A stretch of DNA of 64,000 bases from JAFAXD01 sp051985675 (GTDB lineage Bacteria > Pseudomonadota > Alphaproteobacteria > Rhizobiales > Xanthobacteraceae): positions 62,001 to 126,000 of the forward strand of contig JBPYFJ010000153.1 in NCBI GenBank assembly GCA_051985675.1, read 5' to 3'. Position numbers and translations under genes: made by a program. This document shows, piece after piece, positions 25,881-34,199 of this stretch. The notes under the pieces were generated by a model. That model saw nothing but the letters and a program-made list of their open reading frames with translations, had not been told where the DNA came from and searched no databases. Each line of letters starts with the position of its first letter. The first letter of the stretch is position 1.

Positions 25881-26093
25881 CTAACGCCTCGCGCGGTAGT
25901 AGGCATGTCCGTGGTACCGACCAGTCTTCGTCGTAATGACACGATTGCCTATTCGCTGCGACCGCACGTTTGGCCCAAGTTTCTGCTCGCTGGTCATTGT
26001 CGCATCAGGGTCGCTGGTCACATCGCGAGCGTACGCAGCACTTGTTCCTGCAATGCCGACAATGACGGCTGCAATAATGAGTTTGCTTTTCAT
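25881..26093 (-). CDS. Small exported protein, hypothetical
   Basis: 70 residues from the ATG at 26093, which opens a signal peptide (MKSKLIIAAVIVGIAGTSAAYA). The mature part of about 48 residues is polar and basic (ARDVTSDPDATMTSEQKLGP; end YHGHAYYRARR). The in-frame start 36 bases upstream would place residues ahead of the leader. A weak EcfG-like site lies upstream. Function unknown. Confidence 0.55.
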   Translation of the reverse strand: MKSKLIIAAVIVGIAGTSAAYARDVTSDPDATMTSEQKLGPNVRSQRIGNRVITTKTGRYHGHAYYRARR

Positions 26094-26135
26094 CGCACGC
26101 ACACCTGTCCCTGCGCACCGCCCGTGCACAGCGAC

Positions 26136-26161
26136 AATGCAAATGACGGGTTCTTCGTTCC
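26136..26161 (-). promoter_or_regulatory. Weak EcfG-like promoter
   Basis: Minus strand GGAAC-N17-CATT, one mismatch at the -10 half, 43 bases before the start of the small exported protein. Confidence 0.3.
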
Positions 26162-26239
26162 AGGCGCGGATAATGGAACTTTGTTTGGCGCCTCAACGCT
26201 TGCAGCTACCGCAACAGCGCAGGCCATCAACCCGACAGG

Positions 26240-26470
26240 GTTCTTGAACTGCTAGCTGCCGCTTTTCTGTGGCTAACAATGTCGGCGACATTCTCCTTGT
26301 ATCTCGGCCATGTCGCCAACTACACCGCAAGCTATGGGGCACTGAGTGCCGTAATAGGATTGATGATGTGGATCTCGGCAGTCATTGTATTGATCGGCGC
26401 GAAACTCAACGCCGAGTTGAACAAAAGCCGCTGGGTGATCGCGGCGCCATCATGGCCGACGCCGGTCGGC
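26240..26470 (+). pseudogene. Remnant of a YihY/BrkB-family membrane protein gene
   Basis: The frame LLAAAFLWLTMSATFSLYLG followed by YGALSAVIGLMMW and LIGAKLNAELN matches the C-terminal third of YihY/BrkB proteins. Just after NAELN the family text continues in another frame (KPLGDRGAIMADAG, the usual PLG.RGA.MADT end), so a frameshift is present. The N-terminal two thirds are missing upstream. YihY/BrkB proteins are inner-membrane proteins of unclear function. No intact copy is in the window. Confidence 0.65.
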
Positions 26471-26509
26471 CGAGCCGGCGATATGGAAAATCACAACCCG
26501 TGCCGAACG

Positions 26510-27199
26510 TCACGGTGCTGAGCGGGCAAGCAGAAATCCGAACAGCGTTGCGGCACCTAAAACGCTCAGCATCGTCGCCCGATTGCCGTTGCGTACCAGT
26601 TCTGATCCACGCGCCACTGCCTCCTCGGTCGTGCCCTGGGCGCGCAATCCGATCTGACGCAACAGATCGTCGACAGCTTGGTACCCCGTCTCTGGCGGGC
26701 GGAGATATTGCCGAAGCAACACGATGATCGGTTCAACCAAGTCTTCCGGCTTCGCCGTCTGCGAGCGGTGGGACGGCGGCACGAAGCCTTGGGCGGTACG
26801 CTGCTCGTTTCCGGTAATCTGCATCGCCTGCGTCGGAGGGATGGGGTCCCGGACGATATGCCACACCGGTGGGGACGCCGCTGATTGTCTTGCGATCAAG
26901 AACGCTACGATCGCCAGTATGCCGGTGAGTGCGATCAGGACGGCCGCCACTAGGCTAAATCCGGTAAATATGCCGTAGTGGATCTCGCCCAATTTGTAGA
27001 GGGCGGCCAGACCGACGATGAGAGCCAGGAGCGCCATGATTCCGGCGCACCACAAAAGCCCCGCGACCATTGCCAGGGCGCGGGCCTTCTGCGTGACATG
27101 CTCCGAAGCCTGCCCGACCTTGAACGCGAGCTCCGCCCTGAGCTCGGCGATCTTGGCGTTGACGTCCACGCCGGCAAGCTTCAGAAGCTTGAAGAACAT
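26510..27199 (-). CDS. Phage-holin-family/DUF1469-like membrane protein
   Basis: 229 residues. An N-terminal amphipathic part (MFFKLLKLAGVDVNAKIAEL) precedes two long adjacent membrane helices (~45-70, 78-105), and a third hydrophobic end (~205-227, ATMLSVLGAATLFGFLLARS). This resembles the Actinobacterial holin-X/DUF1469 group seen beside ElaB/YqjD-like genes, with no true phage link. Its ATG overlaps the stop of the ElaB-like gene upstream (one base shared), so the two are translationally coupled. Confidence 0.65.
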   Translation of the reverse strand: MFFKLLKLAGVDVNAKIAELRAELAFKVGQASEHVTQKARALAMVAGLLWCAGIMALLALIVGLAALYKLGEIHYGIFTGFSLVAAVLIALTGILAIVAFLIARQSAASPPVWHIVRDPIPPTQAMQITGNEQRTAQGFVPPSHRSQTAKPEDLVEPIIVLLRQYLRPPETGYQAVDDLLRQIGLRAQGTTEEAVARGSELVRNGNRATMLSVLGAATLFGFLLARSAP

Positions 27200-27633
27200 C
27201 AGGAATTGCTCCGCCCGCGGCTGATCAATCCGATCAGCACGCCGACCATCACGGCCGCGGCGAGGGCGCCAAGGGGATTGCGGCGGCCCATGGCCTCGAG
27301 TTCAGATGCAAATGACCTGGCTTGGTCTTTTGCGGCCGACGCGACATTCGCCCCGCGTTCCGCAAGATCCGAGGCCGCACCGCTGACCTGATTGACCACC
27401 GACGAGGAGACTTCGCCGGTCTGGCTGATGAACCGCGACACTGTGTCCTTCAGGCTGTTGAGATCTCTACGCAGGCTTTCCACGTCATTTGAAGCGTTGC
27501 TTGCGAGCGAGGATGCAGCGTTCGAGAGGCCTTCCTTGCCGCGGTTCACCGCGTCGGTGACATTATCTCGCGTATTTGCGAAATCTGACGAACGCGAGCC
27601 CGGGTTGTTCGATCCATGTGTTGAAGCGTTCAC
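27199..27633 (-). CDS. ElaB/YqjD/DUF883-family membrane-anchored protein
   Basis: 144 residues: long polar helix (~45-115, NDVESLRRDLNSLKDTVSRF) and a C-terminal membrane anchor (RNPLGALAAAVMVGVLIGLI) ending SRGRSNS. In E. coli ElaB/YqjD bind ribosomes at the membrane in stationary phase. An EcfG-like promoter 75 bases upstream supports stress control. First gene of a two-gene unit with the holin-like gene. Confidence 0.8.
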   Translation of the reverse strand: MNASTHGSNNPGSRSSDFANTRDNVTDAVNRGKEGLSNAASSLASNASNDVESLRRDLNSLKDTVSRFISQTGEVSSSVVNQVSGAASDLAERGANVASAAKDQARSFASELEAMGRRNPLGALAAAVMVGVLIGLISRGRSNS

Positions 27634-27707
27634 GTTTCTCTCCGTGCGGCGTCGCCGCGTTTGTTAGGTGGAAACTCGCTGGCGCGAGCGCTAATCGACA
27701 TGCAAAC

Positions 27708-27733
27708 AACTAGACGTGGGCAAAAAAAGTTCC
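27708..27733 (-). promoter_or_regulatory. EcfG-type promoter candidate of the ElaB-like operon
   Basis: Minus strand GGAAC-N17-AGTT, one mismatch at the first base of the -10 half, 74 bases before the ATG of the ElaB/DUF883 gene. Confidence 0.45.
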
Positions 27734-27808
27734 GGCTAGCCCCGCGACGGTTTCGCTTTCAGCGCACAACGTCTGAGGTTGATGCTTGGGCCTGCTCCAA
27801 GCGCCGAT

Positions 27809-27964
27809 CTAGATTCGTCCCATCAGAATTAAAATGAGCAGGATCACGACAACCAACCCCAGTCCGCCGGATGGGTAATAGCCCCAGCCCGAGCTATACG
27901 GCCAGGTTGGAAGCGCGCCGATCAAAACAATAATCAGAATGATGATCAGAATGGTTCCCAGCAT
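27809..27964 (-). CDS. DUF3309-family tiny membrane protein
   Basis: 51 residues from ATG 27964 with GGGAGA upstream; it is nearly all membrane: MLGTILIIILIIVLIGALPT, then WPYSSGWGYYPSGGLGLVVV and a second helix ending MGRI. This is the full length and pattern of DUF3309. The function is unknown but members are often in stress regulons. A consensus EcfG promoter lies 40 bases upstream; longer in-frame starts are therefore unlikely. Confidence 0.8.
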   Translation of the reverse strand: MLGTILIIILIIVLIGALPTWPYSSGWGYYPSGGLGLVVVILLILILMGRI

Positions 27965-28003
27965 CGATTTCTCCCAATCGGAAGCAATGCAATCAACAAA
28001 ATT

Positions 28004-28028
28004 AACGCTGTATATTCGTCGAAGTTCC
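28004..28028 (-). promoter_or_regulatory. EcfG-type general-stress promoter
   Basis: Minus strand GGAAC-N16-CGTT, an exact consensus match, 39 bases before the ATG of the DUF3309 gene. Confidence 0.65.
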
Positions 28029-28130
28029 AGAGTGTGCAGTCTCCGTACGACGCCGGCTGCCCCCGAATGCCCTGCAGTTTTAAAAAAGACATAGCGCGTC
28101 GCATTCGTCGTCGCACTCGTAGAGCGCTTC

Positions 28131-28155
28131 GGAACTCCAGTCACAAGCGCGCGTT
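28131..28155 (+). promoter_or_regulatory. EcfG-type general-stress promoter
   Basis: GGAAC-N16-CGTT, an exact consensus match, 37 bases before the ATG of the PRC-barrel gene. It is divergent from the site at 28004-28028. Confidence 0.65.
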
Positions 28156-28192
28156 CCTGTGCTGGACACGATCATCGAGACCGGAGCCTCCC

Positions 28193-28603
28193 ATGCAAAA
28201 GCTTATCGTTGCTGCCGCGCTCGCATTGCTTGCGAGTTCATCCGCCTATTCGGAGACTGCCGCGCCGGGAACGGCCCGGCTATTGACGTCGCTGCCTGCC
28301 GATTCCGGAACTGTGACCGACTATTACAAGCAAAGTGTTTACGATCCTTCCGACAACAAGATCGGCGAGATCGTCGACCTACTTGTAGATCAAGAAGGAC
28401 GAGTCAACGCCCTTATCATCGCCGTTGGCGGCTTTCTGGGCGCCGGAGAGAAGGACGTCGCCGTGCCGTTCAGTGCGGTCAAGGGCAAGAAGAAGGACAA
28501 CAAGTGGTGGCTGGTCATGAATACGACCAAGGACGCTCTGAAAAGCGCGCCCGGCTACAAATACGATACCAACAAGACCCAGTGGGTTCGCGACAAGTCC
28601 TAG
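28193..28603 (+). CDS. Exported PRC-barrel domain protein
   Basis: 136 residues from ATG 28193, the start that follows the EcfG promoter and opens a signal peptide (MQKLIVAAALALLASSSAYS). The mature part holds one PRC-barrel (~45-120): VYDPSDNKIGEIVDLLVDQE, then ALIIAVGGFLGAGEKDVAVP and KWWLVMNTTKDAL. PRC-barrels are small beta-barrels that bind proteins or RNA; exported single-domain copies are frequent in Bradyrhizobium stress regulons. A strong hairpin terminator follows. Confidence 0.85.
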   Translation: MQKLIVAAALALLASSSAYSETAAPGTARLLTSLPADSGTVTDYYKQSVYDPSDNKIGEIVDLLVDQEGRVNALIIAVGGFLGAGEKDVAVPFSAVKGKKKDNKWWLVMNTTKDALKSAPGYKYDTNKTQWVRDKS

Positions 28604-28610
28604 GGGAACG

Positions 28611-28640
28611 CGCAGCCCCGGGCGTAAGCCCGGGGCGCGC
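28611..28640 (+). terminator. Terminator hairpin after the PRC-barrel gene
   Basis: CCCCGGGC-GTAA-GCCCGGGG, an 8-base perfect stem with a four-base loop, extendable by GCGC on both sides. There is no T-run. It lies between the convergent PRC-barrel and dioxygenase genes. Confidence 0.6.
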
Positions 28641-28669
28641 ACAATCGCTCCGACGCGGGCCGCCGCTCG

Positions 28670-29185
28670 TCAGAGCGGAATCGCCAGCAGCGTGTCGATC
28701 AGGCGGCTGTCGATCACTACGACTTTTTCTGCAAACGTCGCGACATCGGCGTCGAGCACGATGCGGTCGCGGTAGCACCCGGTCGCGAACAGCGTCGTCT
28801 CGCCGGTGTGCATGATGCGCGCGACCATGAAACTGGTGCGCGCTTCCAGTTCGCCGTTGCGGGCGACGACGCGCGGCGTGCTCAGCACGTGCCGGTAGCG
28901 TTGCGCCTCATAGACGTTGGCCTGCCGCAGCGCCTTGATCCGGTCGCGCAGCATCGCACGCGACGTCGCCGACACGATGCCGATCGGAAACCCCTGCGCG
29001 AGGTTCTCCGCCGTCGTGATGTGATAGCGCCCGTCTGGGCGAAAGAATTCGGGCCACTCCTCCAGGCGATCGTCATCGATCGCCTCGGCATAGCGCGCAT
29101 TGAGTTCCTGCACCGCGAATTGCTGCTCGAGCATGGCCCAATCACGCCCCGGCGCGGGTTCGATTTTGCCCAATTCTGCCGGCAT
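28670..29185 (-). CDS. Aromatic-ring-hydroxylating dioxygenase, small (beta) subunit
   Basis: 171 residues, SnoaL/NTF2-like cone fold typical of the subunit: AVQELNARYAEAIDDDRLEE, FFRPDGRYHITTAEN, and RYRHVLSTPRVVARNGELEA. The beta subunit holds the alpha3beta3 hexamer together and has no cofactor. It starts one base beyond the stop of the alpha subunit gene, so the pair is one operon. No reductase or ferredoxin gene adjoins; the ferredoxin and reductase at 40.5-42.3 kb could serve, as a guess. Confidence 0.85.
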   Translation of the reverse strand: MPAELGKIEPAPGRDWAMLEQQFAVQELNARYAEAIDDDRLEEWPEFFRPDGRYHITTAENLAQGFPIGIVSATSRAMLRDRIKALRQANVYEAQRYRHVLSTPRVVARNGELEARTSFMVARIMHTGETTLFATGCYRDRIVLDADVATFAEKVVVIDSRLIDTLLAIPL

Positions 29186-29186
29186 C

Positions 29187-30419
29187 TCACATCCGCATGT
29201 GGGTCCGATAAGATTTCCAAAAACCGCGCACGGCGGCCTCGGATACGCGGCTTTCCTCCGACGAGGTGCCCTGCCCGCCCATCTCGACGACTGAAAGCTC
29301 GCGCGCCGCGGCGTGCGATCCGCGCTGCACGAAGCCGACGGCCGCGCCGTCTTCCATGGAGATGAAGCCAGCCGGGCCGATCAGGTTGGCCTGGCGCAGG
29401 CGCAATGCGTTGAGCGCATCGTCGTCGCCCTCAAAGCCGAAGCAAGTCCACACCAGCTCGCTGCGCTCGAGCCCCTGCGGCACGATGCGGCGCACCGCAA
29501 GGCTGTTCCTGATCTGCTGCAGGATGAATCCCGGGAACACCGCAAGGATCTGCAGTCCGATCCCATCGCCGAACTCATCGACCGATTGTAGCAGCTCGGG
29601 CGCCTCCAGCGCATAACCCTCCTGGGCGGTACGCATCTTCGCCTGCTCATACTCCTTGCCGGCGACGTCGGCCGCCATCGAATAGCTGATGTGACCGGCG
29701 CCGTTCTCGCTGACCACGAGCCCGCCCTTCTGCGACAGCCGGTTGAGCCGGAACGTCGTGAAGAACATATGCAGCAGGCTTGCGTGATAGGAATCCTTGG
29801 TGTTCTCCATGTAGAGCTTCCAGTTGCTGGGCAGCGCCTGGCTGTAACCGCCCATGAGCCTGACCGGTGCGCGCATGACGCGGCGGATCCCGCGGGTGAT
29901 GTCGGGCCCCAGATAAGTTTCGAGCGGCGGCGTATCGGTCCCCAGCGTCCCGAACACCAGCCCGGCCAGGGTCTCGAGCCGCAGCTGGCGCGGCGCGTGC
30001 CGCTCCGGCGTCGCGTCCGGCGGCATGCCGCCCTTCCCGGCGATGCCGCGCCGGAAGGCAACGCCCGTCAGGTTGCCGGCAAGGTCGTAGGTCCAGTTGT
30101 GATAGACGCAGGCGAACTCCTTGCGCTCGCCCGACTGGTGCAGACACAGCAGCGCGCCCCGGTGGGCGCAGCGATTCTCGAACGCATGCAGTTTGCCGTC
30201 GGCATCGCGCGTCACCACGACCGGCATGTCGCCGAGATTGGACGTCCGGAACGTGTTGGGGCGCGGCAGCTCCGCCTCGAGGCAGAGAAAGCTCCAGGTG
30301 TTACCGCGAAAGATCCGCTCCTGCTCCTGCGCATAGAGATCCTGGTCCGAATAGATCCAGTAGGGCACGCGAGTCAGGCCCTCGCCGGGCCACTGCCGTA
30401 CGCCGGTATGCACCGTCAT
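29187..30419 (-). CDS. Aromatic-ring-hydroxylating dioxygenase, large (alpha) subunit
   Basis: 410 residues. A Rieske 2Fe-2S site (CAHRGALLCLHQ...CVYHNW, C-x-H-x17-C-x2-H) near 85-106 and the mononuclear-iron site DSYHASLLHMFF (Asp and two His, ~205) are both intact. The enzyme adds O2 across an aromatic ring, giving a cis-dihydrodiol, or hydroxylates it. Length and text are like anthranilate/salicylate/terephthalate-type subunits; the substrate is not resolved. Beside it lie Bug/TctC binding proteins, which often bind aromatic or dicarboxylic acids, fitting a catabolic role. Confidence 0.87.
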   Translation of the reverse strand: MTVHTGVRQWPGEGLTRVPYWIYSDQDLYAQEQERIFRGNTWSFLCLEAELPRPNTFRTSNLGDMPVVVTRDADGKLHAFENRCAHRGALLCLHQSGERKEFACVYHNWTYDLAGNLTGVAFRRGIAGKGGMPPDATPERHAPRQLRLETLAGLVFGTLGTDTPPLETYLGPDITRGIRRVMRAPVRLMGGYSQALPSNWKLYMENTKDSYHASLLHMFFTTFRLNRLSQKGGLVVSENGAGHISYSMAADVAGKEYEQAKMRTAQEGYALEAPELLQSVDEFGDGIGLQILAVFPGFILQQIRNSLAVRRIVPQGLERSELVWTCFGFEGDDDALNALRLRQANLIGPAGFISMEDGAAVGFVQRGSHAAARELSVVEMGGQGTSSEESRVSEAAVRGFWKSYRTHMRM

Positions 30420-30653
30420 GATCTACTCCAGTCCAAAAGGTCAGCTGGATCGATATTACGCCGTGGCAGGCGGTTGCACACCGGCGGAAAAACGCGCGCA
30501 GCCATTCCGGGAACCGCGAACGGGCTGGTCGCGTACCCTAAACGGAGACTGGCCCATTCCGGACGAGCACCGGCGAACGAACGTTATGGTTCCGGCCGGC
30601 CCGGAACGACGCAATCGAGTTGTTCAGCAGACCGTTGGCCGCTCGAAAAGAGC

Positions 30654-31610
30654 TCACAGGCTGATCTTGGCGTCCTTGATGACCGATTTCCAGCGTTCGC
30701 GTTCCTTGCGAATGAATGCACCGGTCGCCTCTGGCGTGCTGCCGACCGGCTCGCAGGCGAGGTCGGCCAGCGCCTGCTTGATTTGCGGCTGATGCAGCGC
30801 GTTGGCGAATTCCCCACTGAGCCATTTGGCCAAGGCCGACGGCGTTTTGGGTGGAGCGACCACCGCGACCCACGACGAGGCTGCAAACCCCGGCAGGGTT
30901 TGCGCGATGGTCGGCACCCCCGGCAGCAACGGCTCTGGCTTCTCCGACGCGACCGCGAGCGCCTTGACCCGGCCGTTGCGGATCGGCTCGAGCGCGCTTC
31001 CGAGATTGTCGAACATGATGTCGACGCGGCCGTCGCTCAGGCCCTGCAGGGCGGCGACGGAGCCGCGGAATGGGACGTGCGTGACCTTCATATCCGCCGC
31101 ACTGCGGAGCCATTCCGCAGCGAGATGCGAACTCGATCCGGCGCCGTGATTGGCAGCGCTCACCTTGCCCGGATGGGCGCGCGCATGCGCGATCAACTCG
31201 GGCAAGGTCTTGGCCGCGAGATGTGGCGACGCGACCAACACGATCGGACTCGTCTCCAGCATCGAGATCGGAACAAACAGGGTCGGGTCGTAAGCGAGCT
31301 TCTGGAGATGCTGCGCAACCGTCAGGGCTCCAGCGGGAGTGACCAGCAGGGTGTAGCCGTCGGGCTCGGCCCGATACGCGGCTTCCGCGCCAACGAGCCC
31401 GGTTGCTCCGGGAAGATTAGCCACGGTGACCGGCTGGCCCCATTTGCGGGTCAGATACTCTCCGAGCGCGCGCGCGACCGTATCGGCGGTGCCCGACCCG
31501 GCCGGGAAATTGACAATCAGCTTGACCGGCCGCCCCGGAAAATTCTGCGCGTGCGCGGTGGCAAACGCCGCCAAACACAACCCTAAGGATAGGGCGCGCA
31601 CGGCGCTCAT
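30654..31610 (-). CDS. Bug/TctC-family periplasmic solute-binding protein
   Basis: 318 residues from ATG 31610, which opens a signal peptide (MSAVRALSLGLCLAAFATAHA). The TctC fold is clear: FPGRPVKLIVNFPAGSGTAD near the mature start, AEPDGYTLLVTP, VTHVPFRGSVAALQGLSDGR and DIMFDNLGSAL. These receptors bind carboxylates for tripartite tricarboxylate transporters. No TctA/TctB genes adjoin, as is common for this expanded family. The ATG overlaps the stop of a dead upstream paralogue. A 234-base gap to the dioxygenase holds only a short GTTCCGG palindrome (30589-30607). Confidence 0.85.
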   Translation of the reverse strand: MSAVRALSLGLCLAAFATAHAQNFPGRPVKLIVNFPAGSGTADTVARALGEYLTRKWGQPVTVANLPGATGLVGAEAAYRAEPDGYTLLVTPAGALTVAQHLQKLAYDPTLFVPISMLETSPIVLVASPHLAAKTLPELIAHARAHPGKVSAANHGAGSSSHLAAEWLRSAADMKVTHVPFRGSVAALQGLSDGRVDIMFDNLGSALEPIRNGRVKALAVASEKPEPLLPGVPTIAQTLPGFAASSWVAVVAPPKTPSALAKWLSGEFANALHQPQIKQALADLACEPVGSTPEATGAFIRKERERWKSVIKDAKISL

Positions 31611-31860
31611 GCGCCAAATCCCGACAAGCCCCAGCCGAGCTTGAAGTCGTCGGACTTGACGACCTTGCTTCATTGCTCGTTCTCCGTCCGCACGAACGCT
31701 GCCGCGTTTTCTAGCGTCATCCCCACTGGCTCGCAGCCTGTTCCGACGAATCCGCTGCGACCGCAGTCTGCATACTCCTCCCACGAAATCGACGCTGAGC
31801 CTACCAGCAATGTGACGCGGGGGTCATTGGGGACGCGATCACAGCGACCCAATGCGATGA
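31607..31860 (-). pseudogene. Remnant of a third Bug/TctC gene
   Basis: On the minus strand TGCEPVGMTLENAAAFVRTE then NEQ, a TGA, then SKVVKSDDFKLGWGLSGFGA matches the family C-terminus (compare CEPVGSTPEATGAFIRKERE then RWKSVIKDAKISL in the next gene). The TGA stands where the family has Trp, so TGG to TGA is the likely lesion. Upstream the match fades and no start is found. The terminal TGA overlaps the ATG of the intact gene downstream (ATGA at 31607-31610), showing that the two were once a coupled tandem. Confidence 0.65.
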
Positions 31861-31928
31861 CACAACCCCGGGCAACGTCCTCGCTAGCGTCGAGACATTC
31901 GGCAACGCGCGAGCATCCCGCGAGCTCG

Positions 31929-32903
31929 TTACTCGAGCCTAATGCCGGTGGCCTTGATCACCTCGCGCCAGCGCTCGGTCTCCTGACGCATGAACTCGGC
32001 CGCAGCCGCGGTCGTTCCGCCGACCGGCTCCGCGGACAGATCCGCAAGCCGCTTGGCGATGTCGGGCTGGCGCAAGGCTTCATTGATGTCAGCGTTGATC
32101 TTCGCGGCGATCGCCTGCGGCGTCTTCGGCGGCGCCACGACCGCGAACCAAGCCGACGATACGAACCCCGGCAGCGTCTCGGCGATCGTCGGAATTTCCG
32201 GCAACGACGTCATGCGCTGCTCAGTTCCAACCGCGATCAATTTCAACTGGCCGCCCTGTACCAGTGCAAGCGACACGCCGAGATTATCGAACATGATGTC
32301 GACGTCGCCGGCGACGAGCCCCTGCAGGGCGGGAGCGGAGCCGCGATACGGCACGTTCACGAACTTAACGTTCGCCAGCATCTGGAACATCGCGGAGGTG
32401 AGATGCGAGGTCGTGCCGTTGCCCTGGGTGGCGGAGGTGATCTTGCCGGGATTCGCGCGCGCCAACGCAATGAATTGCGGCACCGTGCTGGCTGTGATCT
32501 TCACCGGATTGACGACAAGAGCATTCGGCACGATCGCCATCACGGAAATCGGCACAAACGCCAGCGGATCGAAGCCGAGCTTCGGGTACAGGTTCTGATT
32601 GATCACAAGCGGAGGCGGCGGCGAGGACAGCAGCGTGTAGCCGTCGGGATCGGCATTGGCCACGACTTCAGCGCCGACGTTGCCGCCCGCCCCGGCCTTG
32701 TTCTCGATGACGACCGCCTGTCCCCACTTGCGCGCCAGCCAGTCGCCAATGATGCGCGGCATCGCATCCGCCGTGCCACCGGGCGGAAACGGAACGACGA
32801 TGCGCACGGAACGCGACGGATAGTCTTGCGCCAAGGCGGGCGCCGGCAACGCCGACACGACAACGCAGACCGCAGCAAGCACGCCCCAACGTCGCAATCG
32901 CAT
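31929..32903 (-). CDS. Bug/TctC-family periplasmic solute-binding protein
   Basis: 324 residues from ATG 32903 with leader MRLRRWGVLAAVCVVVSALP...ALAQ; a GTG at 32930 would add nine residues. Family blocks: YPSRSVRIVVPFPPGGTADA, ADPDGYTLLSSPPPPLVINQ, FVNVPYRGSAPALQGLVAGD and DIMFDNLGVSLALVQ. Clearly paralogous to the gene at 30654-31610, with a decayed copy between them, so the locus grew by tandem duplication. Ligand unknown, probably a carboxylate. Confidence 0.87.
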   Translation of the reverse strand: MRLRRWGVLAAVCVVVSALPAPALAQDYPSRSVRIVVPFPPGGTADAMPRIIGDWLARKWGQAVVIENKAGAGGNVGAEVVANADPDGYTLLSSPPPPLVINQNLYPKLGFDPLAFVPISVMAIVPNALVVNPVKITASTVPQFIALARANPGKITSATQGNGTTSHLTSAMFQMLANVKFVNVPYRGSAPALQGLVAGDVDIMFDNLGVSLALVQGGQLKLIAVGTEQRMTSLPEIPTIAETLPGFVSSAWFAVVAPPKTPQAIAAKINADINEALRQPDIAKRLADLSAEPVGGTTAAAAEFMRQETERWREVIKATGIRLE

Positions 32904-32956
32904 TCGTCGAACTCCGGTTGTCGAGCCCACACGGTGGCTGCGGCGGACTATTACGA

Positions 32957-34129
32957 TTACCTCACCAACTCGCGCATCGCCCGGTCCAACCCCTCAAGCG
33001 TGAGCGGATACATACGGCCGCCGAGCAGCTGACGAACTATGCGAATCGACTGGGTGTAGTCCCAGTGATCCTCCGCCACCGGATTGAGCCAGACGCAGGC
33101 CGGATACGTCCGCGTGACGCGCTCCAGCCACACTTGCCCGGGCTCCTCGTTCATGTGCTCAACCGAACCGCCGGGCATTGCGATCTCGTAGGGCGACATC
33201 GAAGCATCGCCGACGAAGATCACCTTGTAGTCATGGGGGAACGTGTGCAGGACGTCCCAGGTCGGCGTGGTGTGGTCGTAGCGGCGGCGGTTCTCTTTCC
33301 ATACACGCTCGTACAGGCAGTTGTGGAAGTAGAAATGCTCCATATGCTTGAACTCGCTGCGGGCCGCCGAGAACAACTCCTCGGTTGCTTGCACATGCCA
33401 GTCCATCGAGCCGCCGACGTCGAAGAACAGCAGCACCTTGACGGCGTTATGGCGCTCGGGCCGCATGATGATGTCGAGATAGCCCTTGTGCGCGGTCCCC
33501 TTGATTGTGCCGTCGAGATCGAGCTCCTCGGGCGCGCCGGTGCGCGCGAACTTGCGTAGCCGCCGCAGCGCGATCTTGACGTTGCGGGTGCCGAGTTCGA
33601 CCTCGTCGTCCAGATCCTTGAAGTCGCGCCGGTCCCAGACCTTCACCGCCCGGAAATTGCGGTTTTTGTCCTGACCGATGCGCACGCCTTCCGGGTTGTA
33701 ACCATAGGCGCCGAACGGCGAGGTCCCGGCGGTCCCGATCCACTTCGAGCCGCCCTGATGGCGGCCCTTTTGTTCTTCGAGCCGCTGGCGCAAGGTCTCA
33801 AGCAGCTTGTCGAGGCCACCGAGCGCTTCGATCTGCGCCTTCTCTTCCTCGGTGAGATATTTCTCGGCGAGCTTCTTGAGCCATTCGATCGGGATCTCGG
33901 CGGCGAGCGCGGCGGCACCTTCGAGGCCCTTGAATACATGTCCGAATACGCGATCGAATTTGTCGAGGTTGCGCTCGTCCTTCACCAGCGTCGCTCGCGA
34001 CAGATAGTAGAAGTCCTCGACGCGCCGAGAAGCGAGGTCTTGCTCCATCGCTTCCATCAAGGTGAGGTATTCGCGCAGCGTCACCGGAACGCCGGCCTGT
34101 CTGAGCTCGTGGAAGAAGGTGACGAACAT
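32957..34129 (-). CDS. VWA-domain protein, CoxE-like
   Basis: 390 residues. The N-terminal half (~1-200) is helical with charged stretches (EWLKKLAEKYLTEEEKAQIE). The VWA domain has the MIDAS motif FFDVGGSMD (DxGxS) and VIFVGDASMSPYEI. The family is the usual partner of MoxR-type ATPases, and the two act together as a metal-cofactor or complex-assembly chaperone. The only MoxR gene in the window is 18 kb away (14279-15178). Neighbours here are unrelated. Confidence 0.83.
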   Translation of the reverse strand: MFVTFFHELRQAGVPVTLREYLTLMEAMEQDLASRRVEDFYYLSRATLVKDERNLDKFDRVFGHVFKGLEGAAALAAEIPIEWLKKLAEKYLTEEEKAQIEALGGLDKLLETLRQRLEEQKGRHQGGSKWIGTAGTSPFGAYGYNPEGVRIGQDKNRNFRAVKVWDRRDFKDLDDEVELGTRNVKIALRRLRKFARTGAPEELDLDGTIKGTAHKGYLDIIMRPERHNAVKVLLFFDVGGSMDWHVQATEELFSAARSEFKHMEHFYFHNCLYERVWKENRRRYDHTTPTWDVLHTFPHDYKVIFVGDASMSPYEIAMPGGSVEHMNEEPGQVWLERVTRTYPACVWLNPVAEDHWDYTQSIRIVRQLLGGRMYPLTLEGLDRAMRELVR

Positions 34130-34199
34130 GCCTTCAGCATTGGGGCAACGCAGTCACGGGTCAAGCTCGCGTAGCGCCGCAAACCTGGCCGTATCGCAA

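Noticed and set aside
29691..33032. Long plus-strand frames opposite the dioxygenase and TctC genes (29691-31586 and 31641-33032)
   Set aside because: They are mirror frames of confidently identified genes, with no domain of their own.
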